Made by a program: the position numbers and the translations under genes
In this document: in pieces, positions 27,901 through 40,100 of the stretch
Layout of the letters: each line of letters starts with the position of its first letter
Numbering within the stretch: position 1 is the stretch's first letter
Notes under the pieces: model-generated
Told to the model about the DNA's origin: nothing
The model's input: the letters and a program-made list of their open reading frames with translations, nothing else
Database searches by the model: none
Source of the DNA: Campylorhamphus procurvoides
Taxonomy: Eukaryota > Chordata > Aves > Passeriformes > Dendrocolaptidae
DNA: 64,000 bases
Direction: 5' to 3'
NCBI GenBank assembly: GCA_013396655.1
Contig: WBMV01001015.1
Span: forward strand, 1,466,109 to 1,530,108

Positions 27901-28655
27901 CACATGGCAAGGTGGCCTCTCATGGATCTACAAGTACTTCAGTGCCAACGTGACAGGCTGCCATGAGGGGGTCCCACCAGCCATTTTCTCAGCAGGAAGC
28001 CCTAGCACAGCTTTCCCTGAAGCATCCTCCACTCCTGCAGAACACAGGAAATGGGCCAACAAACTCAGACTGATGGCTTTCTGGGCAAAGAGTTGCTTGG
28101 TGATGTACAGATTTTTCTTGCCAAGAAATGTTTTGGCATTTCTGGCTCTGGAAATTATTTCAGTGTTATCTAAAAATTCATTTGATTCCTCTTCTAATTC
28201 CTCTTGGCAAATTAGGTATCAGTATTTAATTCTGTTTAGCTCAAGGTTTGCTGCCCCAGGTAGCTGCAGACACAGGTAACCATGGTGGTTTTGGTGCAAA
28301 ATGGTCCAGAGAACTTCCATGAGCAACATTTCCATGAGTGATGAGCAGATGGAGAAGTCATAAGTTCAACAACGGCTGTCTGTAGCCTCTTAATGTTCAG
28401 CCAGTGTGCTTCATTTCAGCAAACAAAACATGTCTTCCCCGTCAACAAAAAAAACCAGACAAAAATGTGCCTTCAGCAGCCTGAGCTTTCTGCACCTTCC
28501 TCTCACTCAGATTTGTTAGCAGAAATATGTCTAAACCACAGGTCTGTCTCTGACAAGCCGCAAACCTTTCCTTCCTTCCTTATTTATTGAGGTAAGGGTA
28601 CAGGGCTTGATGTCTGCCGCCACAGTGGAGTTTTGTACCTTGGCCTGGAAAGATC
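21919..28655. other. Gene-free unique DNA
   Basis: No gene is recognised. The longest frame, 185 codons (27722-28279, plus), is overlapped by two minus-strand frames and has no recognisable domain. A TATA-like 'aatataaaaccc' occurs near 24059 but no LTR boundaries accompany it. One CA tract lies inside (22196-22228). Confidence 0.5.
22196..22228. repeat. (CA)n microsatellite
   Basis: About fourteen CA units interrupted by CCCT and by one CG, in otherwise unique DNA. Confidence 0.85.
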
Positions 28656-29985
28656 ATGAACCAAAACCTCCTGGAAGGTATGCTAAGGCATATAAAAGAG
28701 CAGGAGGTAAACCAGGGCAGCCAGCGTAGCTTTACTAAGGGCAAATCATGCCTGACCAATCTGGTGGCCTTCTGTGATGCAGTAATGGCAACAGTCAGCA
28801 AGGGGAGACTGACAGATGTCATATATCTACAGTTCTGTAAGGCCTTAAATATGGGCCCACGTGACATCTTTATTTTCAAATTAGATAGACATTGACTTGA
28901 TTGATAGACTATTCAGCAAGGAATAGGCTGGATGGATGCAACCAGAGAGTTTTGGTCAATGACTCTGTGTCTAGGTGGAGGCCAGTCATGAGCTGCATCC
29001 CTCAGGTTTCTGTCTAGAGACCAGTGCTGTTCAGTTTCCTCATCAGTCAATATCAAAATCCTGACAGTTCCATATCTTCAGACAGTGAGATCGAGTGCAT
29101 CTTCAAGCATATTTGCAGAGGACATAAAGTTGAATGGTGCAGTTGTCACAACAGAAAGAAGGGGTGACATCCAGAGGAACCTGCACCAACTTGAGAAGTG
29201 AGTCCATGAGAGCCTCATGAAGTTCAACAAGTCCAAGTGCAACGTGCTACACCTGGGTCTGAGCAGTCCCATACATGAGTACACACTGGGAGAAAAAGCC
29301 ATTCAGAGCAGCCCTGCAGTGAAGGACTTGAGGGGTCTCATGGATGAAAAGCTGGACATGAGCCAGTGCACTTGCATCCCAGAGAGCAAACCACATCCTG
29401 GGCTGCATTAAATGAGGAATGACCAGAAGAACAAGGGAGATGACTTTTCCCCTATATTCTGCCCTTATGAAACTGATCCCACCTGTCATGCTGCATCCAG
29501 ACCTGGGGTCCTCAACACAAGAAAGATGTGGGCCTATTAGAGTGGGTCCAGAGGAGGGCCACAAAGATGGTCAGAGGGCTGGATCACCCTCCTATGAAGA
29601 CAGGCTGAGAGAGCTGGGATTGTTCAGCCTGGAAAAGAGAAGGCTCTGGGGAGACCTCACTGCTGCCTTCCAGTGCCTAAAGGGGCTTATAAAAAGGAGG
29701 GACAGGGATTTTTTTTATATGAAGAGAAAAAGGGGCAAGGGTTTTAAATGGAGAGGGGGCAAGTTTAGATTAGATGTTAGGAAGAAATTCTTTACTGTGA
29801 AGGTGGTGAGACACTGAAACAGGTTGTGGATACCCCATCCCTGAAAGTGTTTAAGGTCAAGTTGGAAAGGGCTTTGTTCAGCCTGGTCTAGCGAAAAGTG
29901 TGTCTGCCCATGACATGTGTATTGGGACTAGATTATCTTCCAGGCCCCTTCCAACCCAAACCATTCTATGATTGTATAATGAGGA
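28656..29985 (+). mobile_element. CR1 LINE, 5'-truncated copy with degraded ORF2 and 3' end
   Basis: This is the longest mobile element here, about 1.3 kb. In order it shows RT motifs around [15 protein letters not shown] (from ~28730), a motif A region that reads YLQFCKALN where active CR1 enzymes have aspartates, and a FAED version of the FADD box (29112-29123). [14 protein letters not shown] (from 29217) follows, then the C-terminal [18 protein letters not shown] (from ~29590). Stop codons and frameshifts break it into frames of 79, 64 and 132 codons. The 3' UTR ends in 'ccattctatgattgtata'. The 5' end falls inside ORF2, as is usual. Loss of catalytic residues and broken frames mark it as an old, inactive copy. 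Confidence 0.93.
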
Positions 29986-32900
29986 ATGCTGAGACTCATA
30001 TTGATAACTGAATGTTGTTCACAGGCTTTTGGAAAGTGGTTGCCCATATGTAGTCTCAGGCCACATGGAAGGGACTGCAAGCACTTTTGATCTGGGAAGC
30101 TGCAGGTTTGTTTTCTCAATTGCTTCCCTTCCTCCTTTCCCCTCCCTCCCATTATAGTGAATCCAGTGCACATTTGTGCAACAGCATTCTTCACAAGAAA
30201 GTCAAAATATGTGTCAGAACATTTAAACACAGCTGCATAGATGTAATTATGTTATTCTGTCACCACACTTCAGTCAAACTGAAGGAAACTGGGCATTAGA
30301 CAAACCCTTGATTTTAAATGTTATTTGAAGGATGAACAAGAAAAGCTTTCTTTGAACCATAAAAAATTTTATTAACTTATTCCACTTCTACAAAAGTATT
30401 AGAATTCAGTGCACATCACTCAGCTAAGAAAATAATATTGTATCTCTATGGCAACCTGCAATGAACAACATATTGACCATCTCTGAAGACACAGGGACTT
30501 GCTTTGTTCCTGCACCACAATGGTTTCAACATAGAGTATGCCTTGTACTTTCATTTCTCTAGTATTAAAAAAATAATAATTGTGAATCACTGACCTTCCA
30601 GCAAAATATTTGATGCAAGAAACAATAATTTTATTTCCAGTAGCTCCTGCTTTGTTCAGAAGAACTGTAACTTCATTCATTTCTCTGCACAGTTCCCAAG
30701 GAAAATATAAAGTCAAAGACACTATGTGCAGCCTTGATGGAAGCATGAAAATAAGGCCAACGGCTTCTCTTCCCCTTTCATGTCTGATCATTTACACTGT
30801 TCACGTCTCCTCAGCTGTTACAACACTGCACTATCACATCAGATGTTCCTTTATTCCTCAGAGTTTAGCTCAATGAAAGGGAGAAAGTGTGCATTTCAAA
30901 AAATGAGATGGATCTGGTACAAACTAGAAAAAAACACAGGGGACACTGTAAAGGGAAAAGGTTGCAGAGCATGAGTGAGGCACAAAAGATGAGGTGTGGG
31001 GAAATGCAGCTGCTTTGCCTGGAGAAGGGCAGAACACAGAAAGGACAGCAGGCAGAGAGCAACATGCTGAGAAAAGCAGATGCTGATCACACTGCAGTGG
31101 AAATCCATCTCCAAAGTCCATTAAATGCTTTTCAGGAGGTTTGCAGCAGGCTAACAGTCGAGAAGTGCTCACTGATTCACTAAAAATAATCTCTTTCAAC
31201 GTTATTGGGACTCATTGGCCAGACATTGTACTCTCCCTGCCTGGTTGTAAAAATTGTAGCCTCGTCAGAGGCAACACAATTTTCTCCAGCTCTTTGCATA
31301 TGCACCTCAACATAGCTTCAAGCTTAAAGGCGTAAGTCCCCACCAAGTAATGGCAGCTAGAAAGATTCCTTCCTAGTGAACAGATTATCCCACTTCTATT
31401 TCCTGGTTTTTCTCATTTCTCAGAGACGTATCAACCCAGGAGAGATGATGCTGGAACAGAAGGACTGCAATTTGTGTGCATAGCATGTTCCCTCCCCTTT
31501 CCTGTCCCTGTTTCTACATAGGAAAATTCAGTGGCTTCTGGCAACATATAAAATATTACAATACAGAACACTCCCTGGCAAAATTAAGAGGCAAAGAGCA
31601 GCAAACGGTATTTTAAAAAAACCCACTTGGCAATGCTGAAAAACAGTGGCATGCAGTATAATTGTGTGCCTTCAGATCCAGGTCCGTGATAGAGTGCTTG
31701 CTGCTGCGTCCAGTGAGCAGAGCACAGACGGAGCCTCTGGAGCTGCTGGCAGCAGGCAGAGCTGTGGGCTGCTCAGCCCTGCCAGCACTGCCAGACAACT
31801 GAGGAGAAAAGCCTTCTGTACCAAAATTCAGGGAAACTTCTGCTCTGTATCAGTTTGATTGGATAGTTGATTTAACTTCTTTGTGCTCACACAGCACTCA
31901 GTGGCTGAGTTTTGTATTCCATATTCTCAGACAGCAGATGACCTACTTTTCTTGCGTTATTATTCCTGGTTTGGGCAGCCTGCCTCTCCGGGGGTGGAGG
32001 AGGAGTGCTGGTGGTGTGTTTGTGGAGGATATACAGCTGGGACTTGGTTGGTGACTGATTTGGAGAGGAAAGAGCTTTCAGTATGGTTTCATGGGAGGTG
32101 AAAATGTATTCAGCCTGTGATGCTGCACTCTGCAATGGGGAAGTCTGTTTGCACTGGGATTTGAAACAAAAATGAGCAAGATGTAAAGTAAGCTGCCCAG
32201 CAGAGATGAGGTGGAGGAGAAGGTGTGAAGGGTGGGAGGAGCGGGGTGATGGGTGGCAGGTGGGTAGGGTGGTTTGAGGGTGGGTGGCCAAGAAGAAGAT
32301 GTGCAGGCTGAACCAGTGCTTCAAGAGCCCATGGTCTCTTGCTGGAAGCAAGTGTGCAGGAGAAGCTGTCTTTGGAGAAAGGACATAAGGAAGTAGGACT
32401 ACAAATGTGTTAAGTGCAAGGGGTAGTGGATGGAGTAAAAAAAAGAGGGACAGTATGCCTGAAAAACTAAATTTTTGCTAGTGTAGGCAGGTGGGTAGCT
32501 CAAATTCGCCTCCTACTCAAATGAGAAATCCTTGCTGCATTTGGGTAAACATGACTCTAAACAAAATCTGTGCTTTCAGGTCTGTTATAGCTGAGATCTT
32601 GTTTTGGTGAGAGCATGTCTTCATTCCACCTGAATCATTTTGTGGGGTCCAATAACCAAACCAAGGAACCACCATGAAAACAGATCACACAAGGGCAGGT
32701 GAAAAATGCCTGAGGTAAAGGCAGGAATTCTGCAGTCAGAAAGCAGTATCAGGGGGTCAGGCAGGTGAAGGAGAAGACTTGGGAATATATCTCAGACAGA
32801 ACACAAAGTAAAGCAGCTTTCAGGGTGAAGAGTTCATGGCAGAAGTAGGATCTGGGAGTAGGAGCAATAAAACTGACCTCTGTTTCAGCCTCTATCCCTA

Positions 32901-35900
32901 CTCCATCAGGAAAAAGATAGCCCATATGTAAGAGTAAGAGTGATTAAGAGTAAGTACGAGTTTGTATCGAATGCTTAAATCTATAATTTTAATTGCCAAA
33001 TGGAGCAGAGATCACTTAACAGCTAAGTTCAATGGCCAAAATTAACAAGTTATACTTCTAAGTACATCTGCACAGCCTTACTCACAGTCCTTTGGGCAGT
33101 CTTGGGAAAGGCTTTTGCTGCTGCTGTAAGTGAAGTGAGGTGCTCACAACCAGTCCCGCAGTCAGCCAGATAAAAAAGTCAGGGAAGGGAGGGGTGGTCT
33201 TGCCCTGCATCCAGAAAAGCCCACAACATGCAGGGGGCTGTGTATTCCCTGATGGCAATCAGTTGCTTTCCTGCTTTTTGGATATTTGCACATTGAAATG
33301 CATTGGCATTCATGAGATTTAATGAAAATAATTCCATTTAATATAGCATCTGAAGGCAAGGAACACTCCTCTGTAAAGGTCCAGTTGACCCTCCCGCTTT
33401 GCCTTTTGCAGTACAGCTAGAGAAAGGGACTGGAAAATTATATAAGCAATCATAATTGAAAACTCCTTAGTCTAATCCTTTCTTCCAGTGCTGACCTCTC
33501 AAGATGCAGGCAACTTGATAGATCCTGACACAAGGCAGTACCTAAATATGTCATGTATTATCTCACACATTTTGTGTACAACTTCTTCAGCAGTACAAGA
33601 GCTGATTACAGCTATTAGAAAACACAAAACTATGATGCACCCAGTAAAGGCAAAACAACATTTGAGCATTTTGCTTCACTTGGAAATGTCTTTTCTATAC
33701 CCAATGAGCAGGTGGAAAACCCAAAATATCCCACTACTGAAGCAGAAAGGCAAGAGGTATATTGTGTCTCTACTGTATAACTTCAAAACTTTCACACTAA
33801 TCAGCCCCATGTGACCAACAGTGCAGAAAATTCATGGTTAAATTGATCCCTTATGACCCTTCAACACCAGGGACGCATCAGCACTGCTCTCTGGAACGCT
33901 CACCATAAGCTGCAGTCTCCAGAGACCAACAAACACTTTGGCAAGATTTAAGATAAGAAGACATTTCACATAATTAACAGGCAGAGAAAATGTCACCAGC
34001 TTCTCACCTACCCAGAAACTTGTCACGAACAGTCAGTTTCATGTCTTAATTTACTGGAGAGGGATCCAAATGTATTGAGGGATTCTGTATTTCTGCCCAC
34101 CATAGAAAAACTACTCATTAGGAAACCCGAGGATGGCATCTTTAGGCTAACCACGATTGCAAAGCAGCCACAGGTTCCACACAGGAGCAGGAGTGACTGC
34201 TTGCTGTTTATCATCCTGCAAGGAACAGGTGTTGGTTGCCTTGAGCTACAATAAAAGGCCAGTGAAAATTAAATTGACATCAAGAGAAGAAGAGCCAAGC
34301 CATATAAGCCTTCATCAAAGGAGTAAAACAGACCTGTAACTGGGTGCTCAGAATGAGTTAAGTTTCTGCTTGCTCACCACAACCCTACAGGGGATAGGTC
34401 TGCTCACATACCCAGCCCTGGAGCAACCAGCCCTCATTTCCTTATTTCCCCCAAAACAGGAGCAATACATCCCTTGCAGTACCTACACTGTTATTTGTAG
34501 CTCGACGTCCCTGAGGCTCCTTATTAGTGGGAATAATTAGCATGAACACTAAAAGCCCCTCAGTGGGAAGAAAGGGACAACCCCATATCTTCTAGCATAA
34601 AGCAGAGGCTCATTAGCTTGCAAGGATTCCCCATAAATTGTGGTTGTATATTCAGCATATGGCCTTGTTATGTTTTTCTCCCCAAACAGAGAGTAAAAAA
34701 CTTATATTTTTGTTTATAATTTTCTTGTACAAATTTGATTGGGTCTAAGAACATTTTTTTACTGAACTGTATTCTGCATCTGCATTTCATCTGTTAAAGA
34801 GCAAATTCAATCATTTCAGTGTAATTGTTTTATTTACACCAGTTTAACCAGAAAATAAATGGCTACAATAAACTTCTTCTGAGTCAGAAATCATGCAGTT
34901 CACACCAGGAGGGTAATCAGCAGTGAAAAAAGTTTTATTTTCCTGTCAAAGCTGGGAATTCATGAATGCTCCCATAATGCACAAGAAACCAAACATTGAA
35001 ATTACTTCAAGTCACTTCACATGACAAAATAACAATGTTTTATTCATCTTCCTCTTTGTCTTTTCCCTTCAAACAAGCGTGGGCCATATGACTAGCTTGC
35101 ATTCCAGAGCCTGACCCCAGAAACAGAAGGTTCTTCCCTGCGTCTCAGATCAGCACTGAAAGATCTCAGGGATGCATGTCCTTTCTCTTGTGGGGTTTTA
35201 AGTAGAAAAATCACTGAGGGAGCTCAGTGAGAGGCAACCTAAATGTCTGTTGTATCTCCTATAAATGGAATTTGATAGAAGTAGGGTTCATTAGACACCA
35301 CATAATAACATTTCATCTAATTAACATGCTCAGGAGGAAGTAAGCATGGCTAGAGCAGCACTGAGAGATCCCCCAATTTGCAGTGACTTGTTCTCAGATC
35401 AATCCTTCATTTTCAAACTGCCTATGGAACGAGTACCATATAACTCCTCCCTTTTCAAATTACATTTCAAAACCAGCCACTAAGTAGGTGCTGATGTGTA
35501 ATGTTACAAACCTTTCTTGGGACTTCAGAATGGGTCCCAAGAATTTCCTGGGATGTGCCAAAGAGACTCCAGGCTGGGCAAGTGGGAGAATACCAGGACG
35601 AGGGTTCTGGGGATAATTCCATGATCATGTTTCATTTAATATAGACATATGTTGAGTACTTTCTTCTGGCTCTCTTTTTTTTCTAGAAATTATGTCAGCT
35701 ACCTAGGAAGGGCCTGTGCAATGAGACAGGGATTGACTAAAATAATCCACCAAGACATGTTTGATAATGTATTCACCCAGCAAGAGATACGTTTCGTTGA
35801 AGACCAGAATGCAGTTCTGCAGGAATGGAGAAGAGGGTCAGAAACTGCAGCTGCCCATGGGGATGAAGGAAACAGCAAAAAAGAGACACTGTCACTTCCT

Positions 35901-37093
35901 GTACCACCTGTACCAAACATCCCTTACTGCAGGAAAACAATTACTCAAAAGCAGCAATTGTCTGAGTGCTACTGCTGAGGCTCTAGGATGAGGCAAGCGT
36001 TGTCCCATGGACGGGAAGGTGCCACGGTCAGGCCAGCAGAGAGGCACCATCACAAGGCCAGCATGTATATGATCCCTGAGCACTGTTGCTTTTCCAGTGC
36101 CTTTCTCAAGGAAAGTCTGATTGCTTTACTTTACTTTCATGTTTCAGATAGCAGCTCCTAACAAGAAGTCAGAGAAATCAATATAAATTGCTCAGTGGTA
36201 CCTCTGGAGTCGCTGTAAAACTAATTCAGCAATCTTATGACCTTGATAATCCACCTTCTCTGAAGTGGGATGTGTCATATCCAACACTTTAGTGACTTCG
36301 GACATTTCCTTAGTACAGCAGAGAGCAGTACTGCAGAACAGAGCTAGCTGAGGGGTGCATATACTGTCAGTGCCTTGATGCCTATAAAAAGGTTTCCATC
36401 TGCTTTGTTAAAATAAGGTTGTTTACTTGAAATGCCTTTGAAGCAGAGACAAGGAATAGTACAAATTGCTCTAGAAAGGAACACTGCTATTTATAATAAA
36501 CCTGGGTGGAAAGAAAGGTGATGACAAATGCTAGTGATCACACTGGAACCACATGGACAGGTGGAACTGTGATGGCTTTGATACCCCTGCAAAGAGCAGT
36601 TTTCAGGCCACAGTTTACTTTGCCCACTGTGCTAGAACAGACTCTAATGTCTGTCTGACCCAGAAGGGCCTTGCTTAGATGATAATAACAAACTGTCTAG
36701 TGGCCAAAGAGCACAGCAGGAGGAGCTCTCCAGTAAGAACCTCCACATTTCGTACTGAGGATCCTGGACCCAAAGCTGGCTGTGATGCAGCTTGGGCACT
36801 TTTCAACACTCCATCCTCAGCAGAGAGCCAGCTCCTGGGAGTGTGACAGAGCAGGCTCAGATACACTGGCCTGTCATGTAGAATTGTTGCTCATGAAGTA
36901 CAGGCAAGCCACAGGTTTTGCCTTTGCACTGACCTGCATTAAAAGAGGAGATGCTATGTTGAAGTGTATAAAGGCAAAGCACAAAACTTTAGTTTCACAA
37001 AGGCTTCTCATAGGACTCTTTGTTGCCACTTTCACTTCCCCAGCAATATCTGCATCATTGTTATCAAACCTGACCTTGGAATGAGCCCAGTAT
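29986..37093. other. Gene-free unique DNA
   Basis: No gene is recognised. The longest frames are 123 codons (30420-30791, minus) and 154 codons (31887-32351, minus). The latter is the complement of the G-rich tract at 32.2 kb and owes its length to low-complexity sequence. The frame at 35649-35978 (109 codons) has a plain mixed composition but no recognised domain. The AT-rich part at about 34480-35050 is a candidate for conserved non-coding sequence, unproven. Confidence 0.5.
32230..32287 (+). other. G-rich tract with G-quadruplex pattern
   Basis: GGG runs at 32230-32232, 32234-32236, 32243-32246 and 32251-32253 are separated by loops of 1, 6 and 4 bases, which fits the standard G3+N1-7 pattern. 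More GGG runs follow to 32285. The tract lies in an otherwise ordinary stretch and there is no CpG enrichment to suggest a promoter. Confidence 0.7.
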
Positions 37094-37199
37094 GGTGCAG
37101 CAGCCCCAGCACAACCCTAGCACGTTCCCAGCAGAGCCCAAACACACCTCAGCACACCCCAGGACAGCTCCAGCACAGTCCCAGCACATCCCAGCATGC
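37094..37199. repeat. Degenerate ~10-bp minisatellite (CCCAGCACAN-like)
   Basis: About ten imperfect units related to CCCAGCACA recur across the interval at spacings of roughly 10-12 bases. The tract contains no G-rich run on the plus strand and no open frame of interest. Confidence 0.75.
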
Positions 37200-40100
37200 T
37201 ACTGCTCTGCACAACATCTGAAGGAGATTGAGAAATGTTGCGACTGCCCAGAGAAGTTCAAAGAGGGGGTGGGTAAAAGAAGCCAACAAAACATCCACAG
37301 ACCTTGGGACAGCCTAATGACACTTTCTATTATTATTCAATGTTAGGATATTGAAATCATCCCCCAGACAAGACCTGGAAAAAGGGCAGAGAATGGTTGT
37401 GGGAACTAAGGCTGTATAGTGACATATTATCCATCAGGACAGCCACAGATGCAGACTCTTGTCCCTAATCCATCGGTCTGCATTTTCAAAGCTATCTTTG
37501 CAATGAAAGTGGGTAAGCATAGACTTTTTAAGATGACAGATCTTCCCTAATCTGAGAAGCCCTGCCAGGCTTGAAACCTGTCCCCTGCACTAGTCCTAGC
37601 TGAAAGACCTGGTTGAGTCAACAAGTGAAGGGTCATTTAGATGCTCCAGTCAGTCAAAACACTCAGCATCAAAGCAAATGAGCTCCTGTGTGCAGCTGCG
37701 CAGCAGCCCTGCTCCACACTGCCTAGGGCTGAGCATGGAGAACAGGGTGCTGATAGCTGAAGATTGGGGTATGCACTCCCTGAACCTCTCTAAAATACTT
37801 CTGTACCCTAGTCCCCACCTGCATGAGATGTGTAGGGCCTTCCATGGTTTTTGTACCCATATATTTAGATATGAAAATGTGTTTTAATAACTGGCCCATG
37901 GTCACACTGCAATTAATATCCTTATTAGGGAAATGACAAAGCAATGCATTCTGATGGAATTGCAGTGGCCCTGCACTGCTCACTGACAGAAGGTACCACT
38001 GCAGAATGTATTATGAGGTGCAAGATCCACAAATTTACAAAACCACCATCCTTCCCTTGGAAACACTTAAAAAAAGGCTTTTAAGTGGACTCCAGGAAAG
38101 TATCCAGGATAAAAAAGTTCAAAAATGTTCTGAAGTGTCTTTGATGTTTTACTCCTACGTTTGCCATGCTGCATATCCAGCTTGTGTTATGCTTAGGCAA
38201 AATAAATTAATCAGTAGGACTGCAAGGAAAACATTGCTAATTGAAAGATAAAGAGACTCCAGAGAAACCTCCTCCAGGAAAGAGCTGACAAAATAGGAAA
38301 TAGCAGCATAAGAGTAACACAACACCCTAGGAATAAAAATAATGGAAACTTCAACAGTGTTGTAATAAAAACAAATATATCCAAACATTACGTGTACCAC
38401 ACAACTATTCAGAAGTCATCCTTTTCTCATCTATCTAGGAAAAACTAACATGCAAGCATGCAATGCCTACCTGCAAGGAAGCAAGCTCAATTCTAACCTC
38501 ATTTTAGCAGATGAGCATGATACATATCAATTTTCAGATCTGCAACAGTTAAATAAAGGAAAAACTGAGTTAGTGGCAATTACAGAAAGTGAGGGTTTCA
38601 CTGCAAGGTTATTTCTCTCACATTCTCTCTCCTCTGTTCTCCAAACAGGAATGTACCACCTTGGCTTCATTTTTTCCAGACACTGCTACTTCCATTTTTA
38701 GGCTCTAAATCCTCTCAAGTGGTTTTTTGCACCCACCTTCTTAGTTAACAGACTTGTTTTCACATATGAAAGATACTGTTCACTGTTTTGTGGACCTAGG
38801 ATTATTATGTCTGGCCAATGAGGCAAAACACCCAGCTTCACCTCCCTCTGGGCTTTGTGTGACAGCAGCGGAGGATGCAATGGCTTTCAGGGCAGTAATT
38901 GCTCAGAAGCAGGCAGGGCACCTTCAGACTTGTGATGCTTTCTTGCACAGTGCTGATATCGTGTAAGAGGAGTTGTGATTCCCTGCAAGGCTCTCAGCAG
39001 CACACCCATGGGCAAGGATCCTGGATAGGATAGTAATCAGAGAGGGGGTTCAGCATCTCATCAAGAAGTATCTTTTTAAATCATATCTTTAAGGATATAT
39101 GACAAACATCCAACACACTGCATTTTTCACCAGTCAGCTAAAGACACGAGCTAGAATAGGGTTTGCTGCCAATTCTTGAGTTTCCTGCTACAGAAACAGA
39201 AGGATTGTTCATGAAACATCTGTGAGAGAAAACTCAGCTTGGAATCAGAGGAGTCTTCTTTCCTCACCAACACCTCTGCAGCTATGACTGAGGGTTGCAC
39301 TCACACTTCAGAAAGAGCATCCACTCCCACAATAAGAGTAAATGTGAAAACAAAACAAAAAGTAAATTAAAAAGAAATTGGATGAGGAAATGAGTGACCC
39401 ATTAGACTAATGACTAGTTATGGCATCTATAGCTTAGAGAAGCTGACAGATGTAAGCCCAGAGTACTCAGCAGTGCTTGCTAGTGGACGTTGTTTAAAAG
39501 CAGTGCAGGATATGTTCACCTTCTTCTCAGCTAGAGAGTGTTACAATGAAAATTAATTACTATTAAAAGACAATAAAACAAATACAGAGATAAAATTTTG
39601 TTAATTATAATTAATTATGTTAATTGTGTTAATTATAAACATGTAAACCTTTTTGGTTGCAGTATCCTTCATTTCTCCTCCTCTCTTCACAGATAGATGC
39701 ATATATACACACACACATTTACATATAGAGGGAAGGCAAGTCATGCAATCACATATTCTATGGTTGTACATGCAAATATATACACATAATTAGTATGTAA
39801 ATATATTAATAACTTGAAATTTAGAAACATAAACTGAAAGGGACAAACTTAGCAAGCGTCCTACCTTACCTTGTAGCTAATATCTTGCAAAAATTCTTGT
39901 TGCACTGTTAACAATTTAGGCTGCTTGCTCTGATACTTAACAACATCCCTCTAATGTCTACTTTACTTACAGCAGCTCATACAGAGGTCTTGGGCCAGCC
40001 TTGTCCTTTTCCCAGATAATTGTTGTTCACTGTGATCCCTGACCTATTTACAGAAAGCATCAACATCAGTGTCCCTGTCATCTCCTGGCCTCGGTGTGAA

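Noticed and set aside
27722..28279. 185-codon plus-strand open frame
   Set aside because: Overlapped by 108- and 79-codon minus frames over its first part; no recognisable domain.
31887..32351. 154-codon minus-strand frame rich in proline, threonine and histidine
   Set aside because: Its length follows from the complementary C-rich side of the G-rich tract; no domain.
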